Assembly (NCBI RefSeq): GCF_000967245.1
Contig: NZ_KQ033877.1
Location: 820,384-884,383 of the forward strand
Origin: Bombilactobacillus mellis
Lineage (GTDB): Bacteria > Bacillota > Bacilli > Lactobacillales > Lactobacillaceae
Length of the DNA stretch: 64,000 bases
Reading direction: 5' to 3'
How positions within the stretch are numbered: position 1 is the first letter of the stretch; each line of letters opens with the position of its first letter. This document shows, piece by piece, positions 19,234 through 27,498 of the stretch. The position numbers and the translations under genes were made by a program. Under the pieces are notes generated by a model. It was given only the letters and a program-made list of their open reading frames with translations. It was not told the DNA's origin and made no database searches.

Positions 19234-19274
19234 AAAATAGTGAATCGTTTACTGCAAAATCGATTCACTATTTT
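19234..19274 (-). terminator. Terminator of the pip-oppA unit
   Basis: AAAATAGTGAATCG (19234-19247) and CGATTCACTATTTT (19261-19274) form a 14-bp stem; the left A run gives the U tract for the minus strand. Confidence 0.85.
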
Positions 19275-19286
19275 ATAAATATTTTT

Positions 19287-20939
19287 TTACTTTAAATAGG
19301 CTCTAGTATAGTCATTTTCACCGACAGGATGACTTAAAACTCCGTGAAGACGGGGATTAACTAAATGACTTTCCACCATTTGATAAAGAGGAAGAACGGG
19401 TACGGTTTGATTTAAACGTTCCTCTAATTTGTTCATGTTTTGCCAATACTGATTGGTGCTGGTAGAAGATTCAAGGGCAGCTTGATACAGTTGGTTAAAT
19501 TCGTCATCATTATATTTCCCATAGTTTTGCGGATTGTTTTTGGTTAAAATGCCCATAAAACTAATCGGATCGGCAAAATCAGCCAGCCACAGAGTTTGAG
19601 CAAGGTTAAATTTACCACTTTTAACGGCTGCACTGGCACTTTTTTCAGGAATATTACGCATAGTAACTTTAACTGCTGGAAGATTCTTTTGAATAGATGC
19701 TTGAACAAACTGAGCTACATTTTTAGTTACAGTTTGATCATCACCAATAAGTGTCAAATTTACGGTCTTTTTCAGTCCAGCTTCAGAGCGTCCTTTCTGC
19801 CATAGCTTACGTGCTAAAGCTACATTATAGGTTTGTTGTGGTTGATGTTCACTAGCAAAATCTTTACCGCTGGTCGGATCTGTAGCTAAATCTTTGGCCG
19901 TATAGGTATAAGCCGGCACAGAGCCGTCCGCTAAGACGTCTTTAGTTAAAGCTCGGCGATCTAGGACTAAGTTTAAAGCTTGGCGCATATTATTATTTGT
20001 TAAGGGTTGATTATTAGCTAAATTAATGCGTAGATAATAATTGCCAGCCCGTTTTTGATGAATTAAATTCTTATCTTTTTGTAGTTCTTTAGCTGTAACC
20101 CCTGTAATAGTAGCATCATCAAGTTTATGCTGTTCAAAGAGTTCGTGGGCGGTATTAGGATCTTTTACCACAAGATATTTGATAGCTTGAAGATGAATAG
20201 CTTTTTTGTCATAGTAATATTTGTTGGGCTTTAAAGTCCAGCTTTCATTGGTTCCATCCCAGCCGGTAGCTTTAAAAGCGCCATTATAATATAAACGTTG
20301 TGAGTTGGTACCATAATTATTGCCAAATTTTTTTAAGGCAGTTTGATTTTCTGGGAAGAAGGCGGGCATGACCATCATTTTATTAAAATACGGCATAGGA
20401 TGTTCTAATTCTACTTGCAGTTGATAGCGTCCTAGAGCTTTAACTCCGAGAGTTTGAGGGGCTTTTTTGCCCGCAATAATAGCATCAGCATTTTTGATTC
20501 CTGAGAAAATATAATTATAGCCAGATTTGGCTGTGGGGGCTACCGATCTTTGCCAAGCTGTAACAAAATCTTGGGCAGTGACAGGATCGCCATTACTCCA
20601 TTTGGCATTATGTCGTAAAGGGAAAGTATAGAGTGTCCCATTAGCTGTTGGCGAAACAACTTTGGTGGCCATAGCTGGGGCTGGCTGATGTTTGCTGTCA
20701 GCTTTATATAATCCTTCCATGGTGTTCTCTAAAATATTCCAAGTTGTGAGATCAGCATGGTTAGAAGTATCTAATGAAAGTAATTCGTTCGTTTGCATAA
20801 GAGTAATTGTATTTTTGCTAGTATTACTTTGCTTTTTTGAAGAAGAAGCTGATTGCGAACAGCCGCTGACTGTAGCTGTTAAAAATAGGACCATTAGCAG
20901 CTTAAGAGTAAAATGTTTTTTGGGCGTTTGGTTTAGCAT
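19287..20939 (-). CDS. Oligopeptide ABC transporter substrate-binding lipoprotein (OppA-like)
   Basis: Extracellular lipid-anchored peptide receptor. 550 residues, with a signal peptide and lipobox ending TVSGC (Cys about 27), then a type 2 periplasmic-binding (SBP_bac_5) fold: the conserved YxFxLRxxAKWSNGDPVTAQDF region near 110 and later WLADFADP. No permease or ATPase genes are adjacent, so it must share an Opp transporter encoded elsewhere. Its start overlaps the end of the upstream peptidase gene by 7 bp, and both are downstream of a T-box. Confidence 0.9.
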   Translation of the reverse strand: MLNQTPKKHFTLKLLMVLFLTATVSGCSQSASSSKKQSNTSKNTITLMQTNELLSLDTSNHADLTTWNILENTMEGLYKADSKHQPAPAMATKVVSPTANGTLYTFPLRHNAKWSNGDPVTAQDFVTAWQRSVAPTAKSGYNYIFSGIKNADAIIAGKKAPQTLGVKALGRYQLQVELEHPMPYFNKMMVMPAFFPENQTALKKFGNNYGTNSQRLYYNGAFKATGWDGTNESWTLKPNKYYYDKKAIHLQAIKYLVVKDPNTAHELFEQHKLDDATITGVTAKELQKDKNLIHQKRAGNYYLRINLANNQPLTNNNMRQALNLVLDRRALTKDVLADGSVPAYTYTAKDLATDPTSGKDFASEHQPQQTYNVALARKLWQKGRSEAGLKKTVNLTLIGDDQTVTKNVAQFVQASIQKNLPAVKVTMRNIPEKSASAAVKSGKFNLAQTLWLADFADPISFMGILTKNNPQNYGKYNDDEFNQLYQAALESSTSTNQYWQNMNKLEERLNQTVPVLPLYQMVESHLVNPRLHGVLSHPVGENDYTRAYLK

Positions 20940-21844
20940 GATTGAAACTCCTTTCGGGAATTATCGACATCAGATAGAAAATCGCCTAAATTTTGGAAAA
21001 AGGCTGTCGGATTGTCTACACTATGACAATGACCGCCATCAGGTGTCAGAACAAAACGGGAATGAGGGAGCTGTTGATGCATACGGGCTGCCACTGCAAG
21101 CGGCATTGTATCATGGTCTCCAAAAGTTAACAGCGTTGGTACAGTAATTTTGCTGGTTTGAGAACGATTATCCCAGGTTTTTAAGGAACCCGTCATTACA
21201 AATTCATTATTACCTTGAAAGTGATTATAAACGGCCGTGGCATTTGTAGAAATGAGATGCCGGGGACCATTTTCGGGGTGTCGCATTACATATATTTTAT
21301 AAAGCCGCTGTACCAGTTGGTTATACATAGGATCAGAGAAACGTTCCTGTTTTTCAACATCTTTCATGTAATTTACTTCTGAAACAGTAAAAGTCTGATC
21401 GCGCAAATAATTAATATGCTGAATATATTCAGGAATATTATCGATCATACTCATGATAATCAGTCCGCGCAAATGCTGACCGTATTTTAAAGCATATTCT
21501 TGAGCTAAAAGACCACCCCAAGAGTGTCCTAAAAGATAAAAATTATCCCAACCCAATTGTTGTCGAACTTCTTCTAATTCAGATAAGAAGTATTCAATCT
21601 TGAGAAATTTTTGATTTTCTGGTTGATCAAAGTCCGGTTGATCTGAATAAAAGGATCCCAGCTGATCATACATGGCCACTTGAACAGGCAGTTTTGCCAA
21701 ACCTTGAGCAAAGTTCTCAAATTCTTCGTGATTACTGCCCGGTCCACCATGCACACATAATAGTTTAATTGAACCTGTGCCCATAATTCGGGTAAATAAG
21801 TGAAATCCATTCCTTAAAGTTAAAATATGACTGCCCTGATTCAT
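20933..21844 (-). CDS. Proline iminopeptidase-family alpha/beta hydrolase
   Basis: Serine peptidase of family S33 that removes N-terminal proline (or hydrolyses related amides) from peptides in the cytosol. 303 residues. Oxyanion motif HGGPGSNHEE (32-41), nucleophile Ser108 in GHSWGG, acid Asp245 in GDHD, His272 in GGHCHS. Start ATG follows ATGGAGGC, a strong Shine-Dalgarno. Followed with overlap by an OppA, so peptide capture and trimming are co-expressed under T-box control. Confidence 0.85.
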   Translation of the reverse strand: MNQGSHILTLRNGFHLFTRIMGTGSIKLLCVHGGPGSNHEEFENFAQGLAKLPVQVAMYDQLGSFYSDQPDFDQPENQKFLKIEYFLSELEEVRQQLGWDNFYLLGHSWGGLLAQEYALKYGQHLRGLIIMSMIDNIPEYIQHINYLRDQTFTVSEVNYMKDVEKQERFSDPMYNQLVQRLYKIYVMRHPENGPRHLISTNATAVYNHFQGNNEFVMTGSLKTWDNRSQTSKITVPTLLTFGDHDTMPLAVAARMHQQLPHSRFVLTPDGGHCHSVDNPTAFFQNLGDFLSDVDNSRKEFQSC

Positions 21845-21891
21845 GTGAAATTGCCTCCATTATTATTTATATTAATAAAATTAAAAATAAA

Positions 21892-21926
21892 AGCGCCCCT
21901 TCAAAGAAATTCTCTGAAAGGGCGCT
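21892..21926 (-). terminator. T-box regulated terminator
   Basis: On the minus strand AGCGCCC-TTTCA pairs with the downstream TGAA-GGGGCGCT and a T run follows. It overlaps the antiterminator region of the T-box and ends about 50 nt before the peptidase start. Confidence 0.85.
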
Positions 21927-22175
21927 CAAAAAGCGCGGTACCACCTTACTTGCTTTTTCATTTATCCAAAATCAAAAAGCCTCATTAAACACAAACAACC
22001 ATCTTTCAAAAAGGATAGTGATTTGCTGCTGGGATAACGGTAGCTGCCGATACAACTTACATTATAATTCAGTTGTTAGCTCCAAAGTGATTTTCACAAG
22101 AAGATAATATGCCTGCTCTCACTCAACTAGGCTCGCTGAATAATATCTAATTGTTACTTACTTTCTCAACGCTTT
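21892..22175 (-). promoter_or_regulatory. T-box leader (probable Ile specifier) controlling pip-oppA
   Basis: On the minus strand the 14-nt T-box AAGGTGGTACCGCG is at 21947-21934. Stem I features precede it: CAGCGAGCC, the distal-loop-like GAGTGAGAGC and, on the right arm, GTGAAAATCACTTTGGAG. Counting from the GAA and the purine after the codon, as in known T-boxes, the specifier is AUC (Ile). If no spacer base is allowed it would be AAU (Asn), which I find less likely. Uncharged tRNA would favour read-through, so the unit should rise when that amino acid is short. Confidence 0.88.
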
Positions 22176-22511
22176 TATAATTTATCTTTAATTTATTTTT
22201 AATGATGTTTGCATCATAAACGTAATTTTTAAAATTGTCAAGAGTTAGTATGTTTTTTAATTAATAATCTGGTGTCTTAAAAATATATTTCTAGAGGAGA
22301 AAGATATTGTTGATGTTTCTTTAATTAAAATTCTTTGTTGGAGCCCACTGACTTTAAATATCCATGAAGGCAAAAATATACAGTTTTCCAGTAGTACTAT
22401 TAGCCGTTAAATCTCAGCAATCATAATGCTTAAGCCTTGATAATATCACCTTGGTATAGTATATAATTAACTTAGTAACTAATTTACTTAATGTTAATGG
22501 GGGATTATTAT
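22176..22511. other. A+T-rich gap before the DUF805 gene
   Basis: No convincing gene. TTGATA followed by TATATAAT-like sequence near 22438-22470 may be a promoter. A 34-codon frame, 22306-22410, begins with ATT after AGAGGAG; it fits the AUU-start pattern but has no recognisable product. Confidence 0.4.
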
Positions 22512-22883
22512 ATGACTAGTTCTTATAAAAAATTTTGGAGTAATTTACTAAATTTCTCTGGTACTTCTGGCAGAGCTGATTATTGGTGGCCGGTAATTAT
22601 TAATTATATTTTGGGAGCAATTTTAGCCACCGGGATTCAAGCACTTTTGGGGCATCCTTATAATGTGCATATTTATACGCTGCCAGATTTTGGGGCCAAT
22701 TTCGTTGCTAATACGATATTCTTTATTGTTTGGTTAGGAACCTTATCCTTGAAATTTAGAAGATTACATGATTCCAATCATTCTGCGTGGTGGATTTTGA
22801 TTGATTTAATTCCTATAATTGGAACCATTTGGTTTTTTATTTTAATGATCTTACCGACGAAGCGCAATCGCTATCGTAATTAA
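22512..22883 (+). CDS. DUF805 family membrane protein
   Basis: 123 residues from ATG 22512 (a longer frame begins at 22491, but the G-rich Shine-Dalgarno fits 22512). FSGTSGRADYWW at the N-terminus is the hallmark of DUF805, followed by four predicted helices and the RRLHDSNHSAWW motif. Function unknown. Single gene, terminator shared with the convergent glpF-like gene. Confidence 0.85.
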   Translation: MTSSYKKFWSNLLNFSGTSGRADYWWPVIINYILGAILATGIQALLGHPYNVHIYTLPDFGANFVANTIFFIVWLGTLSLKFRRLHDSNHSAWWILIDLIPIIGTIWFFILMILPTKRNRYRN

Positions 22884-22968
22884 TATTATGATTTTGAAGT
22901 AAGCATTGAGGCTTATCCAGCTCAACAAGTCAATCATTGCTTTCAATGTTTATCAGTTTTTGGAATAA

Positions 22969-23003
22969 AAAAGGGATACTAAGAATTTTTTAGTATCCCT
23001 TTT
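22969..23003. terminator. Bidirectional terminator, DUF805 / polyol operon
   Basis: AAAAGGGATACTAA (22969-22982) pairs with TTAGTATCCCTTTT (22990-23003). Confidence 0.9.
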
Positions 23004-23009
23004 GATTTA

Positions 23010-23705
23010 TTAATGTAAGCAGGATTTTAAAGCTGTAGCTAAGATGCTACCAATAATGGGTCCCAACATTGGCACCCAGGAATATTGCCAATTAGCTGTT
23101 GTTTTATGTGGAATGTTAAAGAGAGTATATACTAATCTAGGTCCCCAATCACGAGCTGGATTCAATGCAAAGCCGGTCGTTGTTCCTAAGCTATTGCCAA
23201 CTACTAAAATAACTAGACCAACGATCATAGGTTTTAATCCTGTCGTAAAATTACCCAAATTTAGTAAAATGAAGATAAAACTAAAAGTAGCAATTATTTC
23301 TGATATAAAATTAAATATTGGTGCAGTAATTGCTGGTTGTGTTGCAAAAATACCTACTTCATTGTGATCGGTTGTTTGAAAATGTGGCCAAAATTGGAGC
23401 AGTACTAAGATTGCTCCTACAAAAGCACCCGCAAATTGTCCTAAAATATAAGGAATTACTTGACTCCATGGAAATAATCCAAAAATAGCATAAGGAATAG
23501 TTACGGCAGGATTTAAATGTCCTAAAGAACCTAATTCACCAGCAACATAGACCCCCATGGTTACTGCTAACCCCCAAGAAATCGTTACAAAGTTCCAATT
23601 TGATTTTTGAGCATAGGTTTTATTTAAATTTGTTCCTGCACTTGATCCTACTCCTAAAATAATCATGATGGCTGTTCCCAAAAATTCACCAATAAACCCC
23701 TTCAT
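23010..23705 (-). CDS. glpF: MIP-family glycerol/polyol facilitator
   Basis: Membrane channel of the aquaglyceroporin group. 231 residues, six helices plus two half-helices with NPA at 65-67 and the second box NPAR at 182-185. Asp186 directly after NPAR is typical of glycerol facilitators rather than strict water channels. Second gene of a minus-strand pair 39 nt after a polyol dehydrogenase, so the likely substrate is a small polyol such as glycerol, xylitol or sorbitol. Confidence 0.88.
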   Translation of the reverse strand: MKGFIGEFLGTAIMIILGVGSSAGTNLNKTYAQKSNWNFVTISWGLAVTMGVYVAGELGSLGHLNPAVTIPYAIFGLFPWSQVIPYILGQFAGAFVGAILVLLQFWPHFQTTDHNEVGIFATQPAITAPIFNFISEIIATFSFIFILLNLGNFTTGLKPMIVGLVILVVGNSLGTTTGFALNPARDWGPRLVYTLFNIPHKTTANWQYSWVPMLGPIIGSILATALKSCLH

Positions 23706-23744
23706 ATCTCCACCTGCTAACTTTAACTATTTTTGACTTATTTA

Positions 23745-24830
23745 CTATTTATTTCTTAATTTTTCATTAGGGTAAATAATGATTTTTAAGGATTCGCCTT
23801 TACTATTTTTGTTTCTTTCAAATGCTTCTTGAGATTCATCAAGACTATAAAAATCAGTTAATAAACTTTCAGCGATCTCTTTTTTTTGCTGTAAAATAGA
23901 AATTGCTAAGGGGTACGTGTTAGCATATCTGAAAACTCCAAATATTTGTGGTTCATGAGTCGTCATGAACATTATATCTAAAGGTGCTGTATCGTGTGCT
24001 GGCATTCCAATATAAGCAATCTTGCCTCCTGATTTTAATGTTAGCAAAGATTCACTTTCAGCTTTATTATTGCCGGAAGCTTCCATGACATAATCAACCC
24101 CTTGTCCATTAGTCAGTTTTTGGGTTTCAGTTTTAATATCAGTATTTGTAACATTTATTGTAAAATCAGCACCAAATTTTTTAGCTATTTTTAAGCGACT
24201 ATCCTCAGCATCACTAATGATGATTTTGCCGGCCTTAAAAGCTTGAGCTGCAAAGATTGCCAAGAGTCCCACAGGTCCAGCACCAGAAATAAAGACAGTG
24301 GTTCCAGGTTGAATATCCATCAATTGAGCAGCATGAATACTTACAGAGAAGGGTTCACTTAAAGTTCCAATTTCATAGGACATGTTATCTGGAATATGGT
24401 ATATAAAATCAGCTGGATAGGTGATATATTGAGTGAGATCACCATCATATGGTGGTGTGGCCATAAATTTTATCTTGGGGCATAAATTATAACGACCAGT
24501 ACGGCAAAATTCACATTTGCCACACGGAATTCCAGGCTCAATTGCAACACGATCACCAATTTGAAAATCTTTTACATCGTCACCAACTGCAATAATTTGC
24601 CCTGTACTTTCATGGCCCATAATTAAAGGTTTTTCTACGCGAAAGTCGCCAATTCTTCCCTGATCATAATAATGAACATCAGAACCGCAAATTCCAACAG
24701 CCATGATTTTAATCATGACTTCATTTGCTTTCAATTGAGATAGGGGAGTCTGCTTTATTTCTAAATCCAAGACTTTTTCTAAGACTGCACTTTTACTTGT
24801 TTGAGGTAACTCTTTATTGTTATTTACCAT
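23745..24830 (-). CDS. Zinc-dependent polyol (sorbitol/xylitol-type) dehydrogenase
   Basis: NAD-dependent medium-chain dehydrogenase, 361 residues. Catalytic zinc: Cys of GICGSDVHYYD, His-Glu of MGHEST. Structural-zinc Cys cluster: PCGKCEFCRTGRYNLC. Nucleotide fold: GAGPVGLLA. SDVHYYDQGRIG is typical of the sorbitol/xylitol dehydrogenase branch, which oxidises a polyol to a ketose. With the facilitator and the divergent AraC regulator it forms a small polyol-use module; no ketose kinase is nearby. Confidence 0.88.
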   Translation of the reverse strand: MVNNNKELPQTSKSAVLEKVLDLEIKQTPLSQLKANEVMIKIMAVGICGSDVHYYDQGRIGDFRVEKPLIMGHESTGQIIAVGDDVKDFQIGDRVAIEPGIPCGKCEFCRTGRYNLCPKIKFMATPPYDGDLTQYITYPADFIYHIPDNMSYEIGTLSEPFSVSIHAAQLMDIQPGTTVFISGAGPVGLLAIFAAQAFKAGKIIISDAEDSRLKIAKKFGADFTINVTNTDIKTETQKLTNGQGVDYVMEASGNNKAESESLLTLKSGGKIAYIGMPAHDTAPLDIMFMTTHEPQIFGVFRYANTYPLAISILQQKKEIAESLLTDFYSLDESQEAFERNKNSKGESLKIIIYPNEKLRNK

Positions 24831-24997
24831 TGTTTTCTCCTTTTAAGTAATTCTATTTATAAATACATAATCTTATTATATGGTTTTTTAAGATTTATTA
24901 TTTTCACATTTGCCAACTAAAAAAGGGTTAAGCTGGCCCTCTTTTTTCTTGATGAACATTATTATTATCTTTATGAAAATATGTGAGGAGTATACTT

Positions 24998-25840
24998 ATG
25001 CGCCAACGTTTTTCCAAAATAGAATATGATAATACTTTTTCCGATCTAAATTTAAAGTATATCAGTAAAATTGAGGCAGCTGATTGTTATTCATTTCGAG
25101 GATTACATTGTCATCAAAATATTTGTGAAATTACTATCATATTGGCTGGCTCTAATAAATATTTTATTCATAATAATTATGAAAATGTTAATAAAAATGA
25201 CCTCTTAGTTATTAACCCCGGTATTATTCATTCAGAAGGGAATATTTTACCATCAATTTGTATTGGAGTAGCATCCAAAAGAAAAGAAGCAACTTGGCAA
25301 TTAATACCAGAATATCGGTATCCTATTTTTCATTTTTCTGCAGAAATTGTTAGATCTTTAACGCAGTTGGCAAATATGGCGTTTCAATTGTTAAAGTCTG
25401 ATAATTATCAAGCTAATTTATTGGCAAATAATAGTATTTGTAATGCTTTCATACCTTTTCTACAAAATAGTACTATTACTTCCAAAACGATTAAGCATAC
25501 AAATACTACGGGTGGACAGTTGATTAAAAATTACCTAGATAAACATTTCTTTGAACCTATTAAAATTAATGATATGTGTTCAGATTTAGGTTTAAGTAAA
25601 ACCTATGCTGAACAGCAGTTAGTAGAGAATTATGGTTATACCCCAATTCAATATTTAACAATGAGGAGGATAGGGGAGGCCCAAACGCTTTTAATTACTA
25701 AGCCATATCTAAAAATTTACGAAATTGCCTTGGCCGTGGGCTATGACAATGTCACTTATTTTAATCGGGTGTTTAAGAAGTTTAGCGGACTAGCTCCAAA
25801 ACAATATCGTAGATTGTATTTAGAAAAAGTTAAACTTTAA
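24998..25840 (+). CDS. AraC-family transcriptional regulator of the polyol module
   Basis: 280 residues from ATG 24998, preceded by GTGAGGAG. An N-terminal cupin sensor domain (HCHQNICEI-like metal/sugar pocket, about 30-90) is followed by two helix-turn-helix motifs in the last 100 residues, ending in DNVTYFNRVFKKFSGLAPKQYR, the AraC signature. It is divergent from the dehydrogenase-facilitator pair across 167 bp, so it most likely activates that pair in response to its substrate. Confidence 0.88.
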   Translation: MRQRFSKIEYDNTFSDLNLKYISKIEAADCYSFRGLHCHQNICEITIILAGSNKYFIHNNYENVNKNDLLVINPGIIHSEGNILPSICIGVASKRKEATWQLIPEYRYPIFHFSAEIVRSLTQLANMAFQLLKSDNYQANLLANNSICNAFIPFLQNSTITSKTIKHTNTTGGQLIKNYLDKHFFEPIKINDMCSDLGLSKTYAEQQLVENYGYTPIQYLTMRRIGEAQTLLITKPYLKIYEIALAVGYDNVTYFNRVFKKFSGLAPKQYRRLYLEKVKL

Positions 25841-25854
25841 AGTTTAATTTACCA

Positions 25855-25884
25855 CCAGCAGCAACTTCAATTAGTTGCTGCTGG
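25855..25884 (+). terminator. Terminator after the araC-type gene
   Basis: CCAGCAGCAACT (25855-25866) pairs with AGTTGCTGCTGG (25873-25884), followed by CTTTAATTTATTT. Confidence 0.8.
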
Positions 25885-26045
25885 CTTTAATTTATTTACT
25901 GTACTTAAGATTTCACCGTGAGAAATTTGTCATCTTCATTTTTAAATGTTTTTGATGTTTGACAAATGTTATTAAAATTGAAAAGCGTGAGATTTTTGAC
26001 TGATGGCAGGAATTTACTAGTTGTTTGAAAATTAAAAAAATCAGG

Positions 26046-26115
26046 TTTTCATTTTTAAAATAAGTTGTTATAATGATAAACGAACTATAAATAAATAATA
26101 TTTAAAAATAATTCG
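26046..26115 (+). promoter_or_regulatory. Promoter with paired PurBoxes upstream of guaD
   Basis: -35 TTTTCA (26046-26051), 17-bp spacer, -10 TATAAT (26069-26074). Two inverted CGAA cores follow: CGAA at 26081-26084 and TTCG at 26112-26115, 27 bp apart. That matches two 14-bp PurBoxes with a 17-bp gap, the arrangement known for Bacillus PurR. Their position just after the -10 suggests repression relieved when PRPP is high (purines short). Confidence 0.7.
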
Positions 26116-26123
26116 TTTTATGT

Positions 26124-26139
26124 AGGAGGGATAAGTATT
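26124..26139 (+). promoter_or_regulatory. Shine-Dalgarno with apparent AUU start (guanine deaminase)
   Basis: AGGAGGG (26124-26130), 6-nt spacer, ATT (26137-26139) in frame with the deaminase. No ATG, GTG or TTG lies in frame before residue 25. Confidence 0.7.
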
Positions 26140-27498
26140 AAATTCGCTAAAATTATTCGCGGGAATTATTTTTCTGCTATAAATCCGAACGAAATTGAAT
26201 ATCAAGAAAATAATTTGCTTTGTCTAGATCATCAGGGCTATATTGCTCAAATTATATCGCCACAAATGAAAGATTATCAGCTGCTTATTGACGCGGCCAA
26301 AAAAGCTGATTGCTTATTGGAATTAGCAGCTGACCAAGTTATATTGCCAGGGTTTATTGATTTACATATTCATGCCCCTCAATGGCCCAATGCCGGAGTT
26401 GCTTTAGATCAGCCGTTAGAGCAGTGGTTGAATGCCTATACTTTTCCCTTGGAAAAAAGGTATCAAGATCCTTCATTTGCCAAAAAAGTCTATGCCAATC
26501 TTGTTCAAGAATTATTAGCACAGGGAACAACTACTGCTTTATACTTTGGCAGTGTCCATAATCTGGGAAATTTGGAATTAGTAAAAGCTTGTTATCATTA
26601 TGGTCAGCGCGGTTTTGTGGGTAAAGTAGTTATGGATAATCCGCAACAAACTCCTGAGGATTACCGCGATCTTTCTACTGCGCAAGCTTTGAGAGATACG
26701 GAAGATTTTATTAAAACGGTCCAACAGCTTAATCAATCTGAATCGATTCCGGTTACCCCCGTGATTACACCGCGGTTTGTTCCTAGTTGTACAACGCCTA
26801 CTTTGGCAGGCTTAGGCTACTTGGCCCGTCAGTATAATTTACCAATTCAATCCCATTGTAGTGAAAGTGATTGGGAAAATGATTATGCTATCCAAAATTA
26901 TCATCAGCGCGATGCCGAAGTTTTAAATCATTTTGGATTGCTCACAGATAAAGCTGTCATGGCACATGGTACGCTTTTAAATGAGGCAGATCTGAATTTG
27001 TTTCAAAAGCGACAAGTAGCTTTAGCCCATTGTCCGATTTCTAATGTTTATTTTGGTAATGCAGTATTACCTGCCAAAGAAATTTTAGAACGAAAAAACA
27101 AAATGGGATTAGGAACTGATATCTCCGGAGGTTTTAGCCCCAGTTTATATCAAAATATCCGTCAAGCAGTAATTTCATCACACCAACTTCATGAAGGTGT
27201 AGATGCTCGCATTGACCCGTCCACCCGCGGTTCTTCTCGCAAAATGTTAACGATGAAGAATGCTTTTTACTTAGCAACTGTCGGTGGAGCCCAAAGTTTG
27301 CATGTGCCCGCCGGGGTTATTCAAGTTGGGCACTATGCTGATTTGCAGATTGTTCGCCAGAATTGGCAGGCTTTTCAAGCAGAAACACCAGTAATGCGGT
27401 TTGAAAAGTTTATGTATCATACTACGAAAGCCAACATTGATCAAGTGATGGTTCAAGGAAAGTTAATTAATTTAAACCAGGGAGTTAATGATGACTAA
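26137..27498 (+). CDS. guaD: Guanine deaminase, apparent AUU start
   Basis: Amidohydrolase that converts guanine to xanthine. 453 residues from AUU 26137; the N-terminal beta-sandwich (Lys-Phe-Ala-Lys-Ile-Ile-Arg-Gly) begins at that codon. Metal and active-site motifs: GFIDLHIHAPQW (first His pair), QSHCSE, MAHGT and LGTDISGG (metal Asp). Overlaps the downstream purine permease, so guanine or related bases can be imported and deaminated as one function, under the PurBox pair. Confidence 0.92.
   Translation: MKFAKIIRGNYFSAINPNEIEYQENNLLCLDHQGYIAQIISPQMKDYQLLIDAAKKADCLLELAADQVILPGFIDLHIHAPQWPNAGVALDQPLEQWLNAYTFPLEKRYQDPSFAKKVYANLVQELLAQGTTTALYFGSVHNLGNLELVKACYHYGQRGFVGKVVMDNPQQTPEDYRDLSTAQALRDTEDFIKTVQQLNQSESIPVTPVITPRFVPSCTTPTLAGLGYLARQYNLPIQSHCSESDWENDYAIQNYHQRDAEVLNHFGLLTDKAVMAHGTLLNEADLNLFQKRQVALAHCPISNVYFGNAVLPAKEILERKNKMGLGTDISGGFSPSLYQNIRQAVISSHQLHEGVDARIDPSTRGSSRKMLTMKNAFYLATVGGAQSLHVPAGVIQVGHYADLQIVRQNWQAFQAETPVMRFEKFMYHTTKANIDQVMVQGKLINLNQGVNDD

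Noticed and set aside
22306-22410. 34-codon frame with AGAGGAG and ATT
   Set aside because: Matches the AUU pattern but is too short and unrecognised to call a gene.
24919-24948. Hairpin AAAAAGGG...CCCTCTTTTTT between the polyol genes and araC
   Set aside because: Weak stem with mismatch and no gene ending there; not called as a terminator.
26215-27498. guaD starting at TTG/CTT region near 26212
   Set aside because: Deletes the conserved N-terminal strands; no Shine-Dalgarno there.
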